64,000 bases of DNA from Epiperipatus broadwayi (GCA_028023455.1 JAQFVV010012507.1:2708901-2772900), one strand, 5' to 3'; counted from the stretch's first letter, positions 1-12,384 are shown. The notes: generated by a model from the letters alone, not told the origin. Numbers and translations: made by a program.

Positions 1-231
1 AAGCTATCAAAAGACCTGTCCCGGCTGATGGAGAGGTAAGTCTCTTGAACATGCAACAAAGCCCACACTATTTAAAAATTTTGGCAGATCAATTTGTGAC
101 CCTGCATAAATTTTGGTTTCAAACAGTTCCATTATATGAGGTTTTGTTTCCTTGATCCATTGTTTCAACTTAAATATTTTTCCTATTGAATTCAAACCCC
201 ATACATTAAAAGAAGCAATTTTAATTTTCAT
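1..231 (-). pseudogene. ORF2 start: AP-type endonuclease N-terminus (copy 1)
   Basis: Begins MKIKIASFNVWGLNS, the usual opening of LINE apurinic-like endonucleases, which nick target DNA to prime reverse transcription. The following ETKIYAGSQID carries the glutamate of the catalytic set and matches the same stretch in copy 2. The frame is broken near position 35: the next conserved segment (SAGTGLLIA, matching SAGTGILI in copy 2) is read one base out of frame. The ATG at 231 follows the ORF1 stop by about 60 bases. The rest of ORF2 lies outside the window. Confidence 0.75.
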
Positions 232-290
232 TTATAAAGATTTACTTTTTACTTTGAATTTATTTGAATTTACTTTATTTTTAATTATCC

Positions 291-1890
291 TTATTTTAGG
301 CTGTCTATCAATTGTAAATCTTGGGCATCTTTGAACTCACTTTCAGTTTCAACATCAGTATATCTGTCCATTCCATACCATTCTCCTGTGTCATCAAACA
401 TAAGCTCTCCAAATTTTAGCTTTTTTCCTGTTTTCCTGTTTTTTGAGGGTCTTCCTGGTTTTCTCTTCTGTTCACTATTAACCTGAATAACTTGCTGCAT
501 ATTTGGCATTATTGTCTGAGTAATCTCAGTATTCGTATTGTTCCTAGTTCTTTGTTTTTTAGATAATTCCGGTTCTTCATCCAAATTCATATTCTTTTCA
601 TAATATTGTTTTCCATCAACATTTTTTTTTCAATGTGTGTTTGTCTATATTTTTTTCTAAATCTTTAACCATATGCATTTGTATATCATTCTTTTTTTTC
701 TTTTACTTTTGTATTATTTATCTTAAGGCACACTTTTTCCTCCAACCTTAATGAAGAATCTAGAATCTCACAAATATTACTATCATCATTATTTACATTT
801 GCATTTTCATTTCCTTGCTTATCTGTATTCATATGTGTTTGTATAGAATTTTTTTTTCTTTTCACTTCCCTGAGTTCCCACATCCAATGTCAGTATTTGC
901 TTTATATCTCTTTGTTTATAGCTTGTTTTCTTTTCTAGTCTTTTTTCTGATACATCAAACCCTTTGTTATTTCCATTCTTTGGACAGTCTATAATCAAAT
1001 GGCTTCTTTCTCCACAGCCAAAGCATTGTGGTCTAAGCCCTTTAATGTTTAAGTATAATACTGCTTCCTGATCCATAATTTGCCTTGGAATTTTTTCTGG
1101 TTTAATATGCTTGTGCAGCTTTATCTTAAAATGATAACTGTTGGTGTATATAAGTGTGGGTGTATCATTGCACAAGATTTGCTTAATGTATATTGCATCC
1201 CCAAATGGTTGGACCATACTTTTGAAATCACGAATGCTAAACCCAAAATACACATTTTTAATGATTTCTGAGCAATAATTTTGCAGATTTTCATCAACAA
1301 CAGTCATTACGTATCCACCAATTGTTTTTATTTGTGATTTAAATATCATTTTTTGATTTTCATTGAAAAATTGTATAGCTATATATCGCGAGTTTGAATG
1401 TTCACCTATTTCTTATATTGAATCCCATAAGTTTTCTTCTGTTAGTTTTTGATACAATAACTCTTTGTGAAATTTATATAATGTTAGATTTTTATCTGTA
1501 ATTGCGAGTACTAATGATTTATTACAAAAGAATTTTTTAAAAGATTCATATAATTTGTTTGGTATTGTGTTATTAAACTGGATGTTGATTTCTTCTTCTG
1601 TCCAATTATCTTCAGTTTGTTCTGGTAATTGATTAGGTGTTTCATCTTCATTTTCTAAACTTAGTTCAAAAATGTCTAATGAATTGGCTCTCCTAAATCT
1701 GCCTATTTGTCCTTCCCCTCCGTTTTTTTTTTGTTCCCTTGCTGTATAATATTTTCTAAAATTGCTTTTTGTGGTTTCATAGCAGCAATATTTGCATAAG
1801 ATTTTTTCCCTTACTGGCTTCTGCAACTGATTTGAAATCTGTATTGTTATTTCTTTTACTAACAACGCAATTGTTATCTGCAGACGCCAT
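291..1890 (-). pseudogene. LINE ORF1, CCHC zinc knuckle plus AT-hook-like region (copy 1)
   Basis: Nucleic-acid-binding ORF1 protein of the LINE, expected to coat the element RNA. The likely start is the ATG at 1890 (MASADNNCVV). Several frameshifts follow: SYANIAAMK is read in one frame and RFRRANSLD in another. A middle domain (about 1349-1030; YFGFSIRDFKSMVQPFG) aligns with copy 2. A knuckle CFGCGERSHLIIDC (C-x2-C-x4-H-x4-C) sits near 985-1031. The C-terminal part (590-291) holds KRKPGRPSKN, an AT-hook-like GRP core, then an acidic tail. A CCHC knuckle in ORF1 is typical of Tx1-like and several other LINE clades. At least three frame breaks make this copy non-functional. Confidence 0.75.
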
Positions 1891-2090
1891 TTCAACTAGA
1901 TGACTAGATTTTCTTAGGACAAATTAATAATAAAAAAACTTACTTTGTTAACAGCGTCTTTTCTTATAATCCGGAAAACGATTATAATTTTAAAAATTAT
2001 AAGATTTTTAAACTAATAGTTAGATTATGTTTGCCTTTAATGAAGTACATTCACTAGCTTTTGTAAGTTAGTTTCTACTACTTCTTTTTC

Positions 2091-2264
<174 letters not shown>

Positions 2265-2516
2265 AATGATGTTTCAAAAAAGGAAGTTTATTAATCAAAG
2301 AAATACAGAGTTTTTTACATTGATTTTTTTTTTACAGTGATTTTTCCATTGGTTTTGTATACAAGCATTTTTATAGTCTTCAGTTACATGTTTTCAATGA
2401 AAAGTTATCTAGTTCTTACATAAAAAATTGTTTATTGTAGAGAGAGGAAAAAATTGTCTTTTGTATTTTCGTATTTTATTGTTATTGAATTTTCAGTGTT
2501 CTTGAATTTTTGGTGC

Positions 2517-4747
2517 TTATAGTATTGATTGTTGTTTGATAAGAGACCATGTAGCTGCATAAATATGGGGATTTGCTATTATCTTGTCTCTATTTCGTAT
2601 ATGGTTTAATTTGTTGTAGAAGATGGACGGATGCCTTCTGGGGTTGTTGCCCATTAGATAGGTACACCTGGTACACCAAAAAGCATATAATACAAAGGTT
2701 GCTGCTCTAATGTTGGGTATTGATCTGCCTCGAAAAACCTTAATTATTTGACAAATGGTCATGTTTTGTTGGTGGTATATTGCACCCATCATTGTTCTTA
2801 CATTGTGTAATGCAGTACATTCATACAATATGTGTTGTAGGGTCTCTTCAACCTTGTGGCATAGTCCACCAAAAGGGTGTATTGAAACATACATCCTTTT
2901 ATGGTGTAAGAAGTATGTTGTTGGCATTGCGATAAGATTTATTTTTAGAATGAAATCAAAAAATTTGGGTTCTAGTGACCACTTTTTGTATTCATGTAGT
3001 AATTTTCTGTTGTTTATTCCGAGTATTGTGTTATCATCATTTAGGTCTCTTTCCTGTTGAATTTGTTCATGAATATTCCAATATGAATATTTGTGTGTAT
3101 ATTGTTCTGTTCTGTTAAAAGTTGTTCTATATTGATGGATGATTGATGATATATATAGACCTGTAGGAGGTGGTTTGTCAGTTGGAGTAATTTGAATTAA
3201 GCATTTAAGTTTTGGAAATTGATTCATCATTGAAATTACTAGGTTACTTAATTTTTGTGTATAAAAAATGTCAATATTGTGCAAACCTAGATCATTCTTA
3301 ATAAGTGGTTGATTTAGTCTTTTTGTTGATATTGCAACCACTTTTCTTGACCATAGAAGTTGGTTACAGGTGTTTTTAATCTTTGCTTTGAAAATGTTTG
3401 AGAATTTTATTATTGGTAAATAATATGTTATTTTTGTCATTATAAGTTGATTTATTAGCTGGACCTTAGAATATATAGAGAGATATGTTTTTGATAGGGA
3501 GGTGACAATGCATTGTGCTTCTTCTTTTAATCTATTTTGTATTAAACACCTCATTCCAGTTATTCCCAGATGAAACAGAAATCCTAAAAAATGTGTTGGT
3601 TTTGCTTTATAAATGGAGGTGCATGGTTTTCCGGTAAACATAGACCAAGCAATAGTCTTTTTTGGATTAAACTTCAATTTGTATTGTTGCGTATATTCTT
3701 TAAGAATTTGTTGTAATTTCGGTAATTATTTTTTTGAATTGAGAACAATTGTGATGTTGTCCATATAAGCCAAGCAAACTATATATTGTGTAGTGTCAGG
3801 TACTTGAATGCCGGTAAATGTTTTATGGATTTTTTCTATTAAAGGGTTAATATATAGAATAAATAATAGTGAACTGAGAGGAGAGCCTTGGGATATGGAT
3901 TGGGTGGGAACAAATGATGGAGAATTTTTTCCATTTAACGTTATGTGTATTTCTCTGTTGAGAAGTAGATTTGCAATGATGTACAGATGTGTCTTAGGGA
4001 TAGATGTGTTTCCAAGCATGTCTAGCAATATGTAAATGTCTACTCCATCAAAAGCTCCCTCGATATCTAGTCGAATTGCTATTGGACTATTTTTTTTCTG
4101 TCTTGTTGAATCCAGGATTGCTTTGAATAATGATGCTGCTTGAATTGTGGAGGAGTTTCTTTTGGCAAATTGAACTTCTGATATCAGCGGCATTATATGT
4201 GGTTCTATTGTTTCCTTTATTATTTTTTCAAGAATTTTTATTGGCAAAGATTCCATGGAAATTGGTCTGAGTTCTGTGAGGGATGGGGTAGTTTTAGCTT
4301 TTTTGTTGAATGGCACTATTGCAATGGGATGAACTCCCTCCACATCCTGAATTTCTTGAGATAGGTGGTTTGCTAGGTTGCATAAATATTTTGCTGTGTA
4401 TTTACTTAGGTGTTTTAGTATGAATAATGGTATTCCAGGACATCCTAGATGGCATGCATTTGGTATTGTATTTAGTTTTGTCAGGAAGTAATTTGTTGTG
4501 AAAGGTTTTTGTGTTTCTGCTAGTTCAAATAGCTTGAGTGTAATTTAAGTGGTGTTTTAGATTGGAGTTTGGTTTTAAAATGCTCAAAAATAGGAAGGAT
4601 CATATTGTGTCCTGTATATGTGCCATCCTTTGTTTCTATTGCCATTGGAACTTTGATGATTGGTGTGTTTCCAAATGCCCATTTAATGTATTCTCTGGTC
4701 CATGTATGTGGTTGGGTTATGCATATTTTGCTTTTTTTGATTCTCAA
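2517..4747 (-). pseudogene. ORF2 reverse transcriptase and C-terminal zinc region (copy 2)
   Basis: Reverse transcriptase of the LINE, which copies element RNA at the nicked target. Seen in order: pre-RT segment (4747-4520), a frameshift near 4530, CHLGCPGIP (near 4440), LRPISMESLPIKILEKI (fingers, near 4260), RLDIEGAFDGVD (motif A with its Asp, near 4060), SQGSPLSSLLF (motif B, near 3890), then AYMDN at motif C (near 3760) where YADD is expected, so one catalytic Asp is replaced by Asn. A TAA stop at 3726 interrupts the same frame, which then runs on to 2517 through thumb-like sequence and an ETLQHILYEC zinc-type motif. The stop and the YMDN change make this copy inactive. Confidence 0.85.
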
Positions 4748-4851
4748 ATATTCTTTTAGGGTTTTACATTTTATTGTATGTACTTGTTAGACCATGTATA
4801 TACTGCTGTGTTTGGTGTGATGGCGTAATCATGGTTATTCGTTTATGAATT

Positions 4852-5744
4852 TCATTTGCGAGTGTCAATAATTTGGATGGTGGTGGTTGATTTTTTTGTC
4901 ACATGTGAGATATTGAATGATAGAATGCTTATGTATGCCAGATATTGTTGTATGGGGTTGAGATTCATATCTTTTATTTTGTTTAGCATTAGGTATGTTT
5001 CTGAGAAAACAAATTCTGATGTGGTTGTTGGAAGTAGTATTCTGATTGTTCTTGTTAGTGGGAGAAATGATGTCTGCATTTGTGTAAGGTTTAGTGATAC
5101 TATTTGTGCTGAATGATCTGAGAACGCTGAGGGGGTTAATTTTATTGCTATCTGGTGGTGCAGCATCAGGGAGTAGAAGCATAGATCGATGAGTGATGAA
5201 TGACGATCATTGTGGAAAGATATTGTATTCATCGGTAGGAAGCCTTCACCACTCATCAGTGGTATAGATATTCGGTGAAGCCATTTTTCTATGAATTTCC
5301 GATATGACATGTTGCAATCGCCAATCAATATTGTTGGGTTTGCTGTACTTGCTAGTATGGAGTTGATGTTCATTATTATAGTGTTAATTCGGCTATCTTG
5401 AATAGGCAGGTAAACCAAAATTATATTGAGGTTTATAGTTTTATGTTGAAAAGTTGTAATTAGTAAGTTAGCATCTATTAATATAATTTTCAAAGCTGTG
5501 AAAGGGCAGTTTGTTGAAATAAGAATGCCTGTGCCTGCAGAAGGTGATGAAGAATCTCTGGAACAGGCACAGAAACCTTCTTTGGTTAAATATTTTGCTG
5601 GGTCAATTTGTGATCCAGCATAGATTTTTGTCTCTATTAATCCAAGTATATGTGGTTGTGTAAGTGAAATCCATTGTTTAAGCTTTGTAATTTTTGGGTA
5701 GAGTTTAAACCCCTAACATTCAATACACCAATTTTTAACTTCAT
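4852..5744 (-). pseudogene. ORF2 AP-type endonuclease domain (copy 2)
   Basis: AP-like endonuclease expected to cut the insertion site. The start ATG at 5744 overlaps the ORF1 stop as TAATG (plus-strand CATTA at 5742-5746). Motifs in order: IGVLNVRGLNS, then a one-base frameshift near 5690, LIETKIYAGSQID with the metal-binding Glu, NIILVYLP (VYxP type), LIGDCNMS (GDxN type), LIDLCFYS, and FSDHSAQ (the SDH triad end). Catalytic motifs from VYLP to SDH lie in one open frame (5493-4852). A further frame break separates it from the pre-RT segment at 4747. Apart from frameshifts the active-site residues look preserved. Confidence 0.82.
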
Positions 5745-6448
5745 TAAATTGGTGTTTGTTGTTTATGTTTGTTTTTAGGTTTTGAATTGAGAAAAGGTTG
5801 TTCTATAGTGTCTTCATAATTTTGTTCTGTTTCTTCATCTATTGAGTTATTTGATTGATTATCTTGTATTGTTGTGTCACTATCATTTTCTTCTGTTTTA
5901 ACTCTCTTGGCTGTCCTATTCTGTTTTGGTGGCTGGCCTGGTTTTCTATTTGGAGGTGTGGTGTTTTTTTGTATTTGTGGAAGGCATGGTGTAGTTAAGT
6001 CCATAATGGCTTCAGAAGTTTTATTTATAATTCTTGTTCCTTGTATGTGCTGTGTTTGTGCTGTTTCCTCATTGCTATTGCTATCTATTTCATTGGTGTT
6101 TTCTATTGATTCCATTGTATAATTTTATTGTTTTTCTTGATTTAGTTCTTTATCATTTATTTTTGTTTTAACAGATAAATCCAAAATGTGATCATCTCCG
6201 GTTATGTTTTTGTTGTTTAGTTCTAATTGTTGGTTTTCTATGCTCTCTTGTATTTCCATTTTTTCTTGAATAGATGTCTGGATCGGTTGATTTTTGTTTG
6301 TAGTTAATTGGGGTTGGTTTTTGTCTGTATTATTTTTTTCTTTCTTTTTGCTACAGTTTGCTGCAAGGTGACCACACTCCCCACAGATGAAGCATTGTGG
6401 TCCTAAGCCCCTTATATATATATATATATATATATATATGAATCAATA

Positions 6449-6486
<38 letters not shown>

Positions 6487-7263
6487 TATTGATTCATTAA
6501 GCTTCATTTTAAAAGTAAAACTATTACTGCACACTGGAATAGGTGTATCAGTAAGTAAAATGGGTTTTAAATATAATACTTTGCCAAACGCTTTCATCAT
6601 ATTTTGAAAGTCATTTATATTATAACCAAAATAAGTATTTTTAATAGTGCCTGTAATAAGGTTTTTAAGGTTTGGATCTACAACTATTAAAGCATAATTT
6701 TCTATTGTTTTGATTTGAGTTAAAAATTTATTTTTTTGATAATCTTCAAAGAATTCTACTGCCAAGTATCTCGAGTTGGAGTGTTTCCCTATGCTTGAGA
6801 TTGTTTCCCAACTTCCATTTGCTGTTATAGCTTCATATAACATTTCTTTCGGGAAATTTGGAAAGCGTTAGATTTTTATCAGTTGCAGCCAGAACAATCG
6901 ATCTGTTGAAAAAGAATTTTTAAATGTGTTGAGAAGCTTGTTCGGTATTGTATTATTAAATTCAGTGCTGATTGTTATTAATTCTTCCTGAGACCAAATA
7001 GTCGATGGGGGCACAGAGTTGTTATCATAAACTAGATTTAGCTCGTTCATATCATCGTTGGTTACTCTTCGAAATCTACTAGCTGCAATCGAGTTTGAGT
7101 GAGTTGTTATAACTTTATTTTGACAAGTGGCTTTTGTTACATTAGCATAAGTCTTTACACTATTATTGATGTGTCCATCATTGGAGTTTGTATTGGCACC
7201 ATTCACACTTGAATTTTTTAGCTGTGCCTCCACCATGTTTGATATATACTTGACGATTTTCAT
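5744..7263 (-). pseudogene. LINE ORF1, CCHC knuckle and basic stretch (copy 2)
   Basis: Counterpart of ORF1 in copy 1. N-terminal part 7263-6868 (alternative start ATG at 7236, MVEAQ) contains SRFRRV and FNNTIPNKLLNTFKNSF. A short stretch near 6870 is out of frame by compensating indels. The middle domain runs 6843-6480 (TYFGYNINDFQNMMKAFG). A (TA)n insertion with inverted flanks (6413-6497) then replaces coding sequence. The knuckle CFICGECGHLAANC lies at about 6357-6398. The tail (6115-5744) holds NRKPGQPPKQNRTAKR, a diverged AT-hook-like stretch, and ends in TAATG. Confidence 0.78.
6413..6497. repeat. (TA)n tracts with 17-bp inverted flanks inside LINE ORF1
   Basis: A (TA)n run (6413-6438), then a 17-bp word (6438-6454), a second (TA)n run, and the exact reverse complement of the word (6481-6497). 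The right word is the original ORF1 coding sequence (reads LNESIAH on the minus strand), so the left word is an inverted duplicate made together with the TA expansion. It can fold into a hairpin with a TA-rich stem. Confidence 0.85.
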
Positions 7264-7418
7264 TCTGTGTATTTACGTTGTTGTTTTTTTAATATTTTAT
7301 TTTTAAATGTAATTTTTTAAAGCTTATGTTTGAAATATTTTTTGTTAAAAGTTTAAAAAAAAGAGTTACCTTTCAGTTCGTTGGCATGTTGTACTCGCTG
7401 CACAGCAGGACCGCAGAT

Positions 7419-7564
<146 letters not shown>

Positions 7565-9583
7565 TAAATGTGGTTGTATTTTATTTTTTTAGTTAATCCG
7601 TTGTGTTCATTTTCTGCACAAGTCTGGGCCCATCCTTGTTCATAGCAATATTGATCCAACAAATGCTTGCATTTTTGTGATTGTGTCTACCGCCTTGAGA
7701 TGTATCGAACTAGATCAAGAGGTAAGATTATGTTTTTGTTTGCCATTATTTTTATTTTAATGTATTAATTAAAGATATATTTATTTTGTTAAATTTAATA
7801 TTTAAAAAAATGTATTAATAATTTTGTATTTTGATACAAATTATGATTTTTGATGAAGTAATTTTAAGTGAGACAGTTTTTGTTTAAGAAAAGCTATTTA
7901 ATAAGAGTAAAATAAATTGTTCGACAATTTAAATGTGTTCATTTAATTTTTGTTTAAATATTTTTAAAAAAATTAAAAAGTGCAATTAATATATGTCTAC
8001 TTATGGAATTTTTTCCCAAAATTCACAATTTAATCACATGATTTAACAAATTACTGAATATGATCATGCTTCATGAGTGTTATAAAGGCTATTATTTACC
8101 TTTGCATTTTAAAAAATGTGTATATATTGTAAATATGGGAAGGATCCATCCTTAACATCAATTGTACCATCATATTTTTTAAAAAAAATATATGAGAAAA
8201 GGGATTCCCTTTTTCCATTATATGAAATTTGAATTGTTTATCCACAAAGCATGATGATATTTATTATTTTGAGGCATTTTTTATATATTTCACTGATAGG
8301 TTTTGATGACATATAAGATATTATGATCTTTTCTTTTAGTCTGCAGCAAGAAAATGTTGCTAAAAATTTTCTTTTCTTCACAATCTTCATTTGATTTTGA
8401 TACAATTTTTTTTTGCTGTTATTATTATTATTTATTTTTTGGTCCACTTTTGTGCTATATATGTTTCTTCATGATTCTGAAATTTGGTGGTGTGGAATAT
8501 ATAGTATTAATAAAAAAAACTATAGATCATTCCAAAAAACCTTAATTTATATTTGAAAATATTGATAGTTACGATATTAATATCAAAAAATATCAAGTTG
8601 TGTTCACATTATAGATTTATCTATTTTTTAACCATTGTAAAACATTAAGATTTTTGAAGATTCTTGTTATGCTAGCAATATAATTAACTTAATGGCATGT
8701 GAAAGGCTAAACTAGATGCCATAATATCCTACAGGGGATTATTATTGATGATCACCATAGAAAGAATGATAACAAATTTTGCTGCTGTCAATCTGTTCAT
8801 TTTCCTTTACCTTAGGTAATTACAAAACTTTAATTGGGCTGATTCTATCAAAGAATGGCAGAGTAGAGAGAAAGTTGCTATCTAGAGAATTTGATTCCCC
8901 TGCTTATTCCTTTCCAGTAATTACCAACCACTGGAAGAGAGATAAATTGTTAACTGGCATGCCTTTAAAGAAAAATCAACCTGAAAACAAATAGCTATTC
9001 TTATTCTGAAAATGAACATAAGGATTACTTAAACATCTGGAATAATTGTGCCAATTTCAATTGGTTTATCTTGATGTAATGAGGACAAAAGGTCACTTCA
9101 TGTAAATCTATACCAAATGGTTTCTAAATTCATACATTCATCATTAGAAGCCATCTTACATATTGACTCAGTACAAGCAAGGGTGAATAAAGGCCCATCA
9201 GATAACTTTGATTTTCAAAATGGGGAGGGGAGAAGAGAGTAAATGGTAATTAATCTGATCTTTTTTTTAATTAAAATGTATTCAATTGATTTTAAATTTT
9301 GATTCAGCAAAATAAATAATAAGACATTAGGTATCATTTATTATTAAAATTTTCTGTTTTAATTTTTATGCATTATGCATGTACTCTATACACAAAGAAT
9401 ATCTGAAACTAAATTTATTATTGTTTGATCTCATGGGAGCCATTTATAGATATATACATAATGTATTAAGGTTTATTTAATATTCTCTTTTGATAAATAA
9501 TTTATAGCTTCATCATAAGATATGTTTGAAAGGTAGACTAGTATGTAGATATTATATATTGTACCCTTACCCATACAAACGGG

Positions 9584-9639
<56 letters not shown>

Positions 9640-10385
9640 AGATGTGCATATTTCTTTATATATGAGGTTAGTTTTTTTTTTTAGTCTTGGAATTTTACCA
9701 CATTAGGAATTATGTAGTCTTGTGACAAATCCTTATAGAATTCTCAGAATTAGCAGTGACATAATACAAAATATTAATTTTTTTGGCTGTAACTGAAGTC
9801 CTTGTGTAAATGAATTAGCATTTGCATTTAAAATAGAAATGTAGTTTTAACAGAAAATGGGTATATGTATAAATATTCAGCACAGTATGAAGAGAGTGTT
9901 GCTAATTTTGAGTGAAAGAATGTATTTATGATTTTGATCCATACTATTTTAAGAAAATATTATGATCATTATTATTTATCTATTGTTGTATTTTCTTTAT
10001 GTTAGACAACACGTGGTTCTCACTCAGATACAAATGTCATTATATATATATATATATATTGTCATCAAATGTGAATGCAAATGATATTGAAGCAAAATGA
10101 AAACTTAGAAAAGAAATAGATATTATATGTTGTTTGATTAGCACTATTGCCATTTCAAATGAAGAGTAAATATCAATCATAATAAAAGATATACCACTTG
10201 TTTCCCTTAAAATGATTTTGATTTATTTAAAAAAATTGTTTTTTATCACGTATTAATAATACAGGAGTCATTGTGTAATACTTGTTGCTGTGAATTTAAT
10301 TATATATTTTGAATACCATGTAACGCTATACACGTATATATATATATATATATAAACATTACAAGCATAAAGCTAAACTAGTCAA
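7565..10385. other. AT-rich non-coding stretch with no recognised gene
   Basis: I see no coding signal. The open frames here are short and made of low-complexity codons. It contains a (TA)n tract at 9588-9636 and shorter TA runs near 10037 and 10336. The stretch 8760-9250 is slightly richer in GC but has no recognisable motif. Confidence 0.6.
9588..9636. repeat. (TA)n microsatellite
   Basis: About 24 TA units preceded by CACACA. Simple sequence only. Confidence 0.9.
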
Positions 10386-10528
10386 TATAAAATCAAAACT
10401 ACCCCAAATCTAAAATTAAACCAGACCAGCATAAAAATAATATTAAAACACAACCTAAGGTTTCACTGCTACAAGCAGACTTCTCAAGTGTAAAGAACTA
10501 CAAAAAAAACCACACATTATATATACTA

Positions 10529-11173
10529 TTAAAAACTACCCACAAATCCATTCACTTCCCATCCACCCTTAATATTAAAAGAACTCTTAAATAAGTTAAT
10601 TGCTTCAGAATAATAAATTTTCAATAATAAAGTCTTTTTAATTCTTCTTTTGATTTCATTTCTCTCAAAGAAGACAACCTTAGCTTCATCAAAATCAATA
10701 GTGTCGCCTGTATCTTTTTCATGGACATACAAAGCAGAACTAAGATATCTATTTTTAACTCTACTTTTATGAACCTTTATTCTTTCATTTAAACTCAAAC
10801 TACTCTGACCTATGTAAACCTTCTCACAAAATAAACAAGGAATAAAATATACCACACCAGGAATAGTCTTTCTATCAAAAACTTCTTTTGTATTATTTAA
10901 TAAATTATTCAATGTAACACCCCTTTTCCAAGCAATTTTCTTATTTCCAAACAATTTACTATTTCTACACACAATTTTATAAGAAGACAATTTAAATGGC
11001 AAAGAAATAAAATCATATTTTTCTTTAACCTTTACATCCTTACAAATATTACTATTAAATAAAATACTTTTAACAAATTTATCAGAGTATCCAACACTCA
11101 AATAATCTTTATAAAATTGATATTTCTGAAACAAAGCTACCCCACTAGAATTATTTAATTTAATATTCCTATG
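10529..11173 (-). pseudogene. PLE left arm: RT C-terminus and GIY-YIG endonuclease (inverted copy)
   Basis: The frame is open through the whole arm (FQKYQFYKDYL to NGFVGSF). It shows the RT-endonuclease linker (KRGVTLNNLLNNT), the GIY-YIG core written as GVVYFIPCLFCEKVYIGQ, the conserved Arg in NERIKVHK, and a VHEKDTGDTIDF segment. The residue that aligns with the catalytic Glu in the right arm (RRIKES) reads RRIKKT here, so this copy should be catalytically dead although its frame is intact. GIY-YIG nucleases of PLEs are thought to nick target DNA for priming. There is no start of its own; the arm begins at the palindrome joint. Confidence 0.85.
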
Positions 11174-12246
11174 TATTTTACTTATAGAGGTAATTTTTAT
11201 AAGATTAAGGAAGGGTGGATAATAGGTTATATTATTTCTCCTTTAGTATGTTCAGTTTATATTAGTTTTATGGAAGAGGAAATTATTATTAAAAAGAATT
11301 GTTTATATGTAAAATTATTTGTCAGATATGTTGATGATTGTTTATTTGTAGTTGAGAATGATAAATTGAAGGAATTTGTAAATGAGTTTAATTGTTTTGA
11401 TCCTTCTATAAAATTTGTGTTAGAAGGAGGGGGGTTAGATTTTGGTAAGTTAAAATTTTTAGATCTTTTGGTGATTAGAAATATAGAAACTAATTGTTTA
11501 TTGTGCAGTCATTTAGTTAAAAGTAAAGAATTAAGATCTATAATTAAACCTGATAGCTATCAGTCTGTATCTCATAAAGTAGCTGCTTTAAGGAATTATT
11601 GTCATAGGAATATTAAATTAAATAATTCTAGTGGGGTTGCTTTGTTTCAGAAATATCAATTTTATAAAGATTATTTGAGTGTTGGATACTCTGATAAATT
11701 TGTTAAAGTATTTTATTTAATAGTAATATTTGTAAGGATGTAAAGGTTAAAGAAAAATATGATTTTATTTCTTTGCCATTTAAATTGTCTTCTTATAAAA
11801 TTGTGTGTAGAAATAGTAAATTGTTTGGAAATAAGAAAATTGCTTGGAAAAGGGGTGTTACATTGAATAATTTATTAAATAATACAAAAGAAGTTTTTGA
11901 TAGAAAGACTATTCCTGGTGTGGTATATTTTATTCCTTGTTTATTTTGTAAGAAGGTTTACATAGGTCAGAGTAGTTTGAGTTTAAATGAAAGAATAAAG
12001 GTTCATAAAAGTAGAGTTAAAAATAGATATCTTAGTTCTACTTTGTATGTCCATGAAAAAGATACAGGCCACACTATTGATTTTGATGAAGCTAAGGTTG
12101 TCTTCTTTGAGAGAAATGAAATCAAAAGAAGAATTAAAGAGTCTTTATTATTGAAAATTTATTATTCTGAAGCAATTAACTTATTTAAGAGTTCTTTTAA
12201 TATTAAGGGTGGATGGGAAGTGAATGGATTTGTGGGTAGTTTTTAA
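11171..12246 (+). pseudogene. PLE reverse transcriptase fragment and GIY-YIG endonuclease (right arm)
   Basis: 11171-11743 reads RT palm: YKIKEGWIIGYIISPLVCSV (motif B region, where GxxxSP is the usual form), then LFVRYVDDCLFV with an intact YVDD motif C, and FLDLLVIRN. The first ATG is created by the palindrome joint, so the true N-terminus is missing. A one-base deletion near 11707, compared with the left arm, shifts the frame. The second part (11773-12246) carries GVVYFIPCLFCKKVYIGQ, NERIKVHK, the H of TGHTIDF and the Glu of RRIKES, so all expected GIY-YIG residues are present. A 1-base shift and 5' truncation make it a pseudogene. Confidence 0.87.
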
Positions 12247-12279
12247 TAGTATATATAATGTGTGGTTTTTTTGTAGTTC

Positions 12280-12325
12280 TTTACACTTGAGAAGTCTGCT
12301 TGTAGCAGTGAAACCTTAGGTTGTG
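12280..12325 (+). ncRNA. Degenerate hammerhead-like motif in PLE 3' end (inverted copy at 10450-10495)
   Basis: The sequence TTGAGAAG, a 5-bp stem CTGCT/AGCAG (12296-12300 with 12304-12308) and TGAAACC follows the order of a hammerhead core (CTGANGA, stem II, GAAA). Two core positions differ from consensus (C3 to T, G8 to A), so cleavage is unlikely in this copy. The same form occurs in both arms and in PLE copy B (48395-48440). Hammerhead motifs in PLE terminal repeats are established; the assignment here is inference. Confidence 0.4.
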
Positions 12326-12380
12326 TTTTAATATTATTTTTATGCTGGTCTGGTTTAATTTTAGATTTGGGGTAGTTTTG

Positions 12381-12384
<4 letters not shown>

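Larger units (their letters stand above)
1..2090 (-). mobile_element. L1/Tx1-like LINE, copy 1 (5' part only)
   Basis: Minus-strand non-LTR retrotransposon that continues past the left window edge. Read from right to left it shows about 200 bp of possible 5' leader (about 2090-1891), ORF1 with a CCHC knuckle and an AT-hook-like basic stretch, then the start of ORF2 (AP-type endonuclease). It belongs to the same family as copy 2 at 2091-7420, because ORF1 segments and the endonuclease start align (shared NNTIPNKL, ETKIYAGSQID, ACSRD). The family is placed near L1/Tx1 from the C-terminal region of copy 2; this is inference without a tree. Its 5' end lies directly against the 3' microsatellite tail of copy 2. 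Confidence 0.8.
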
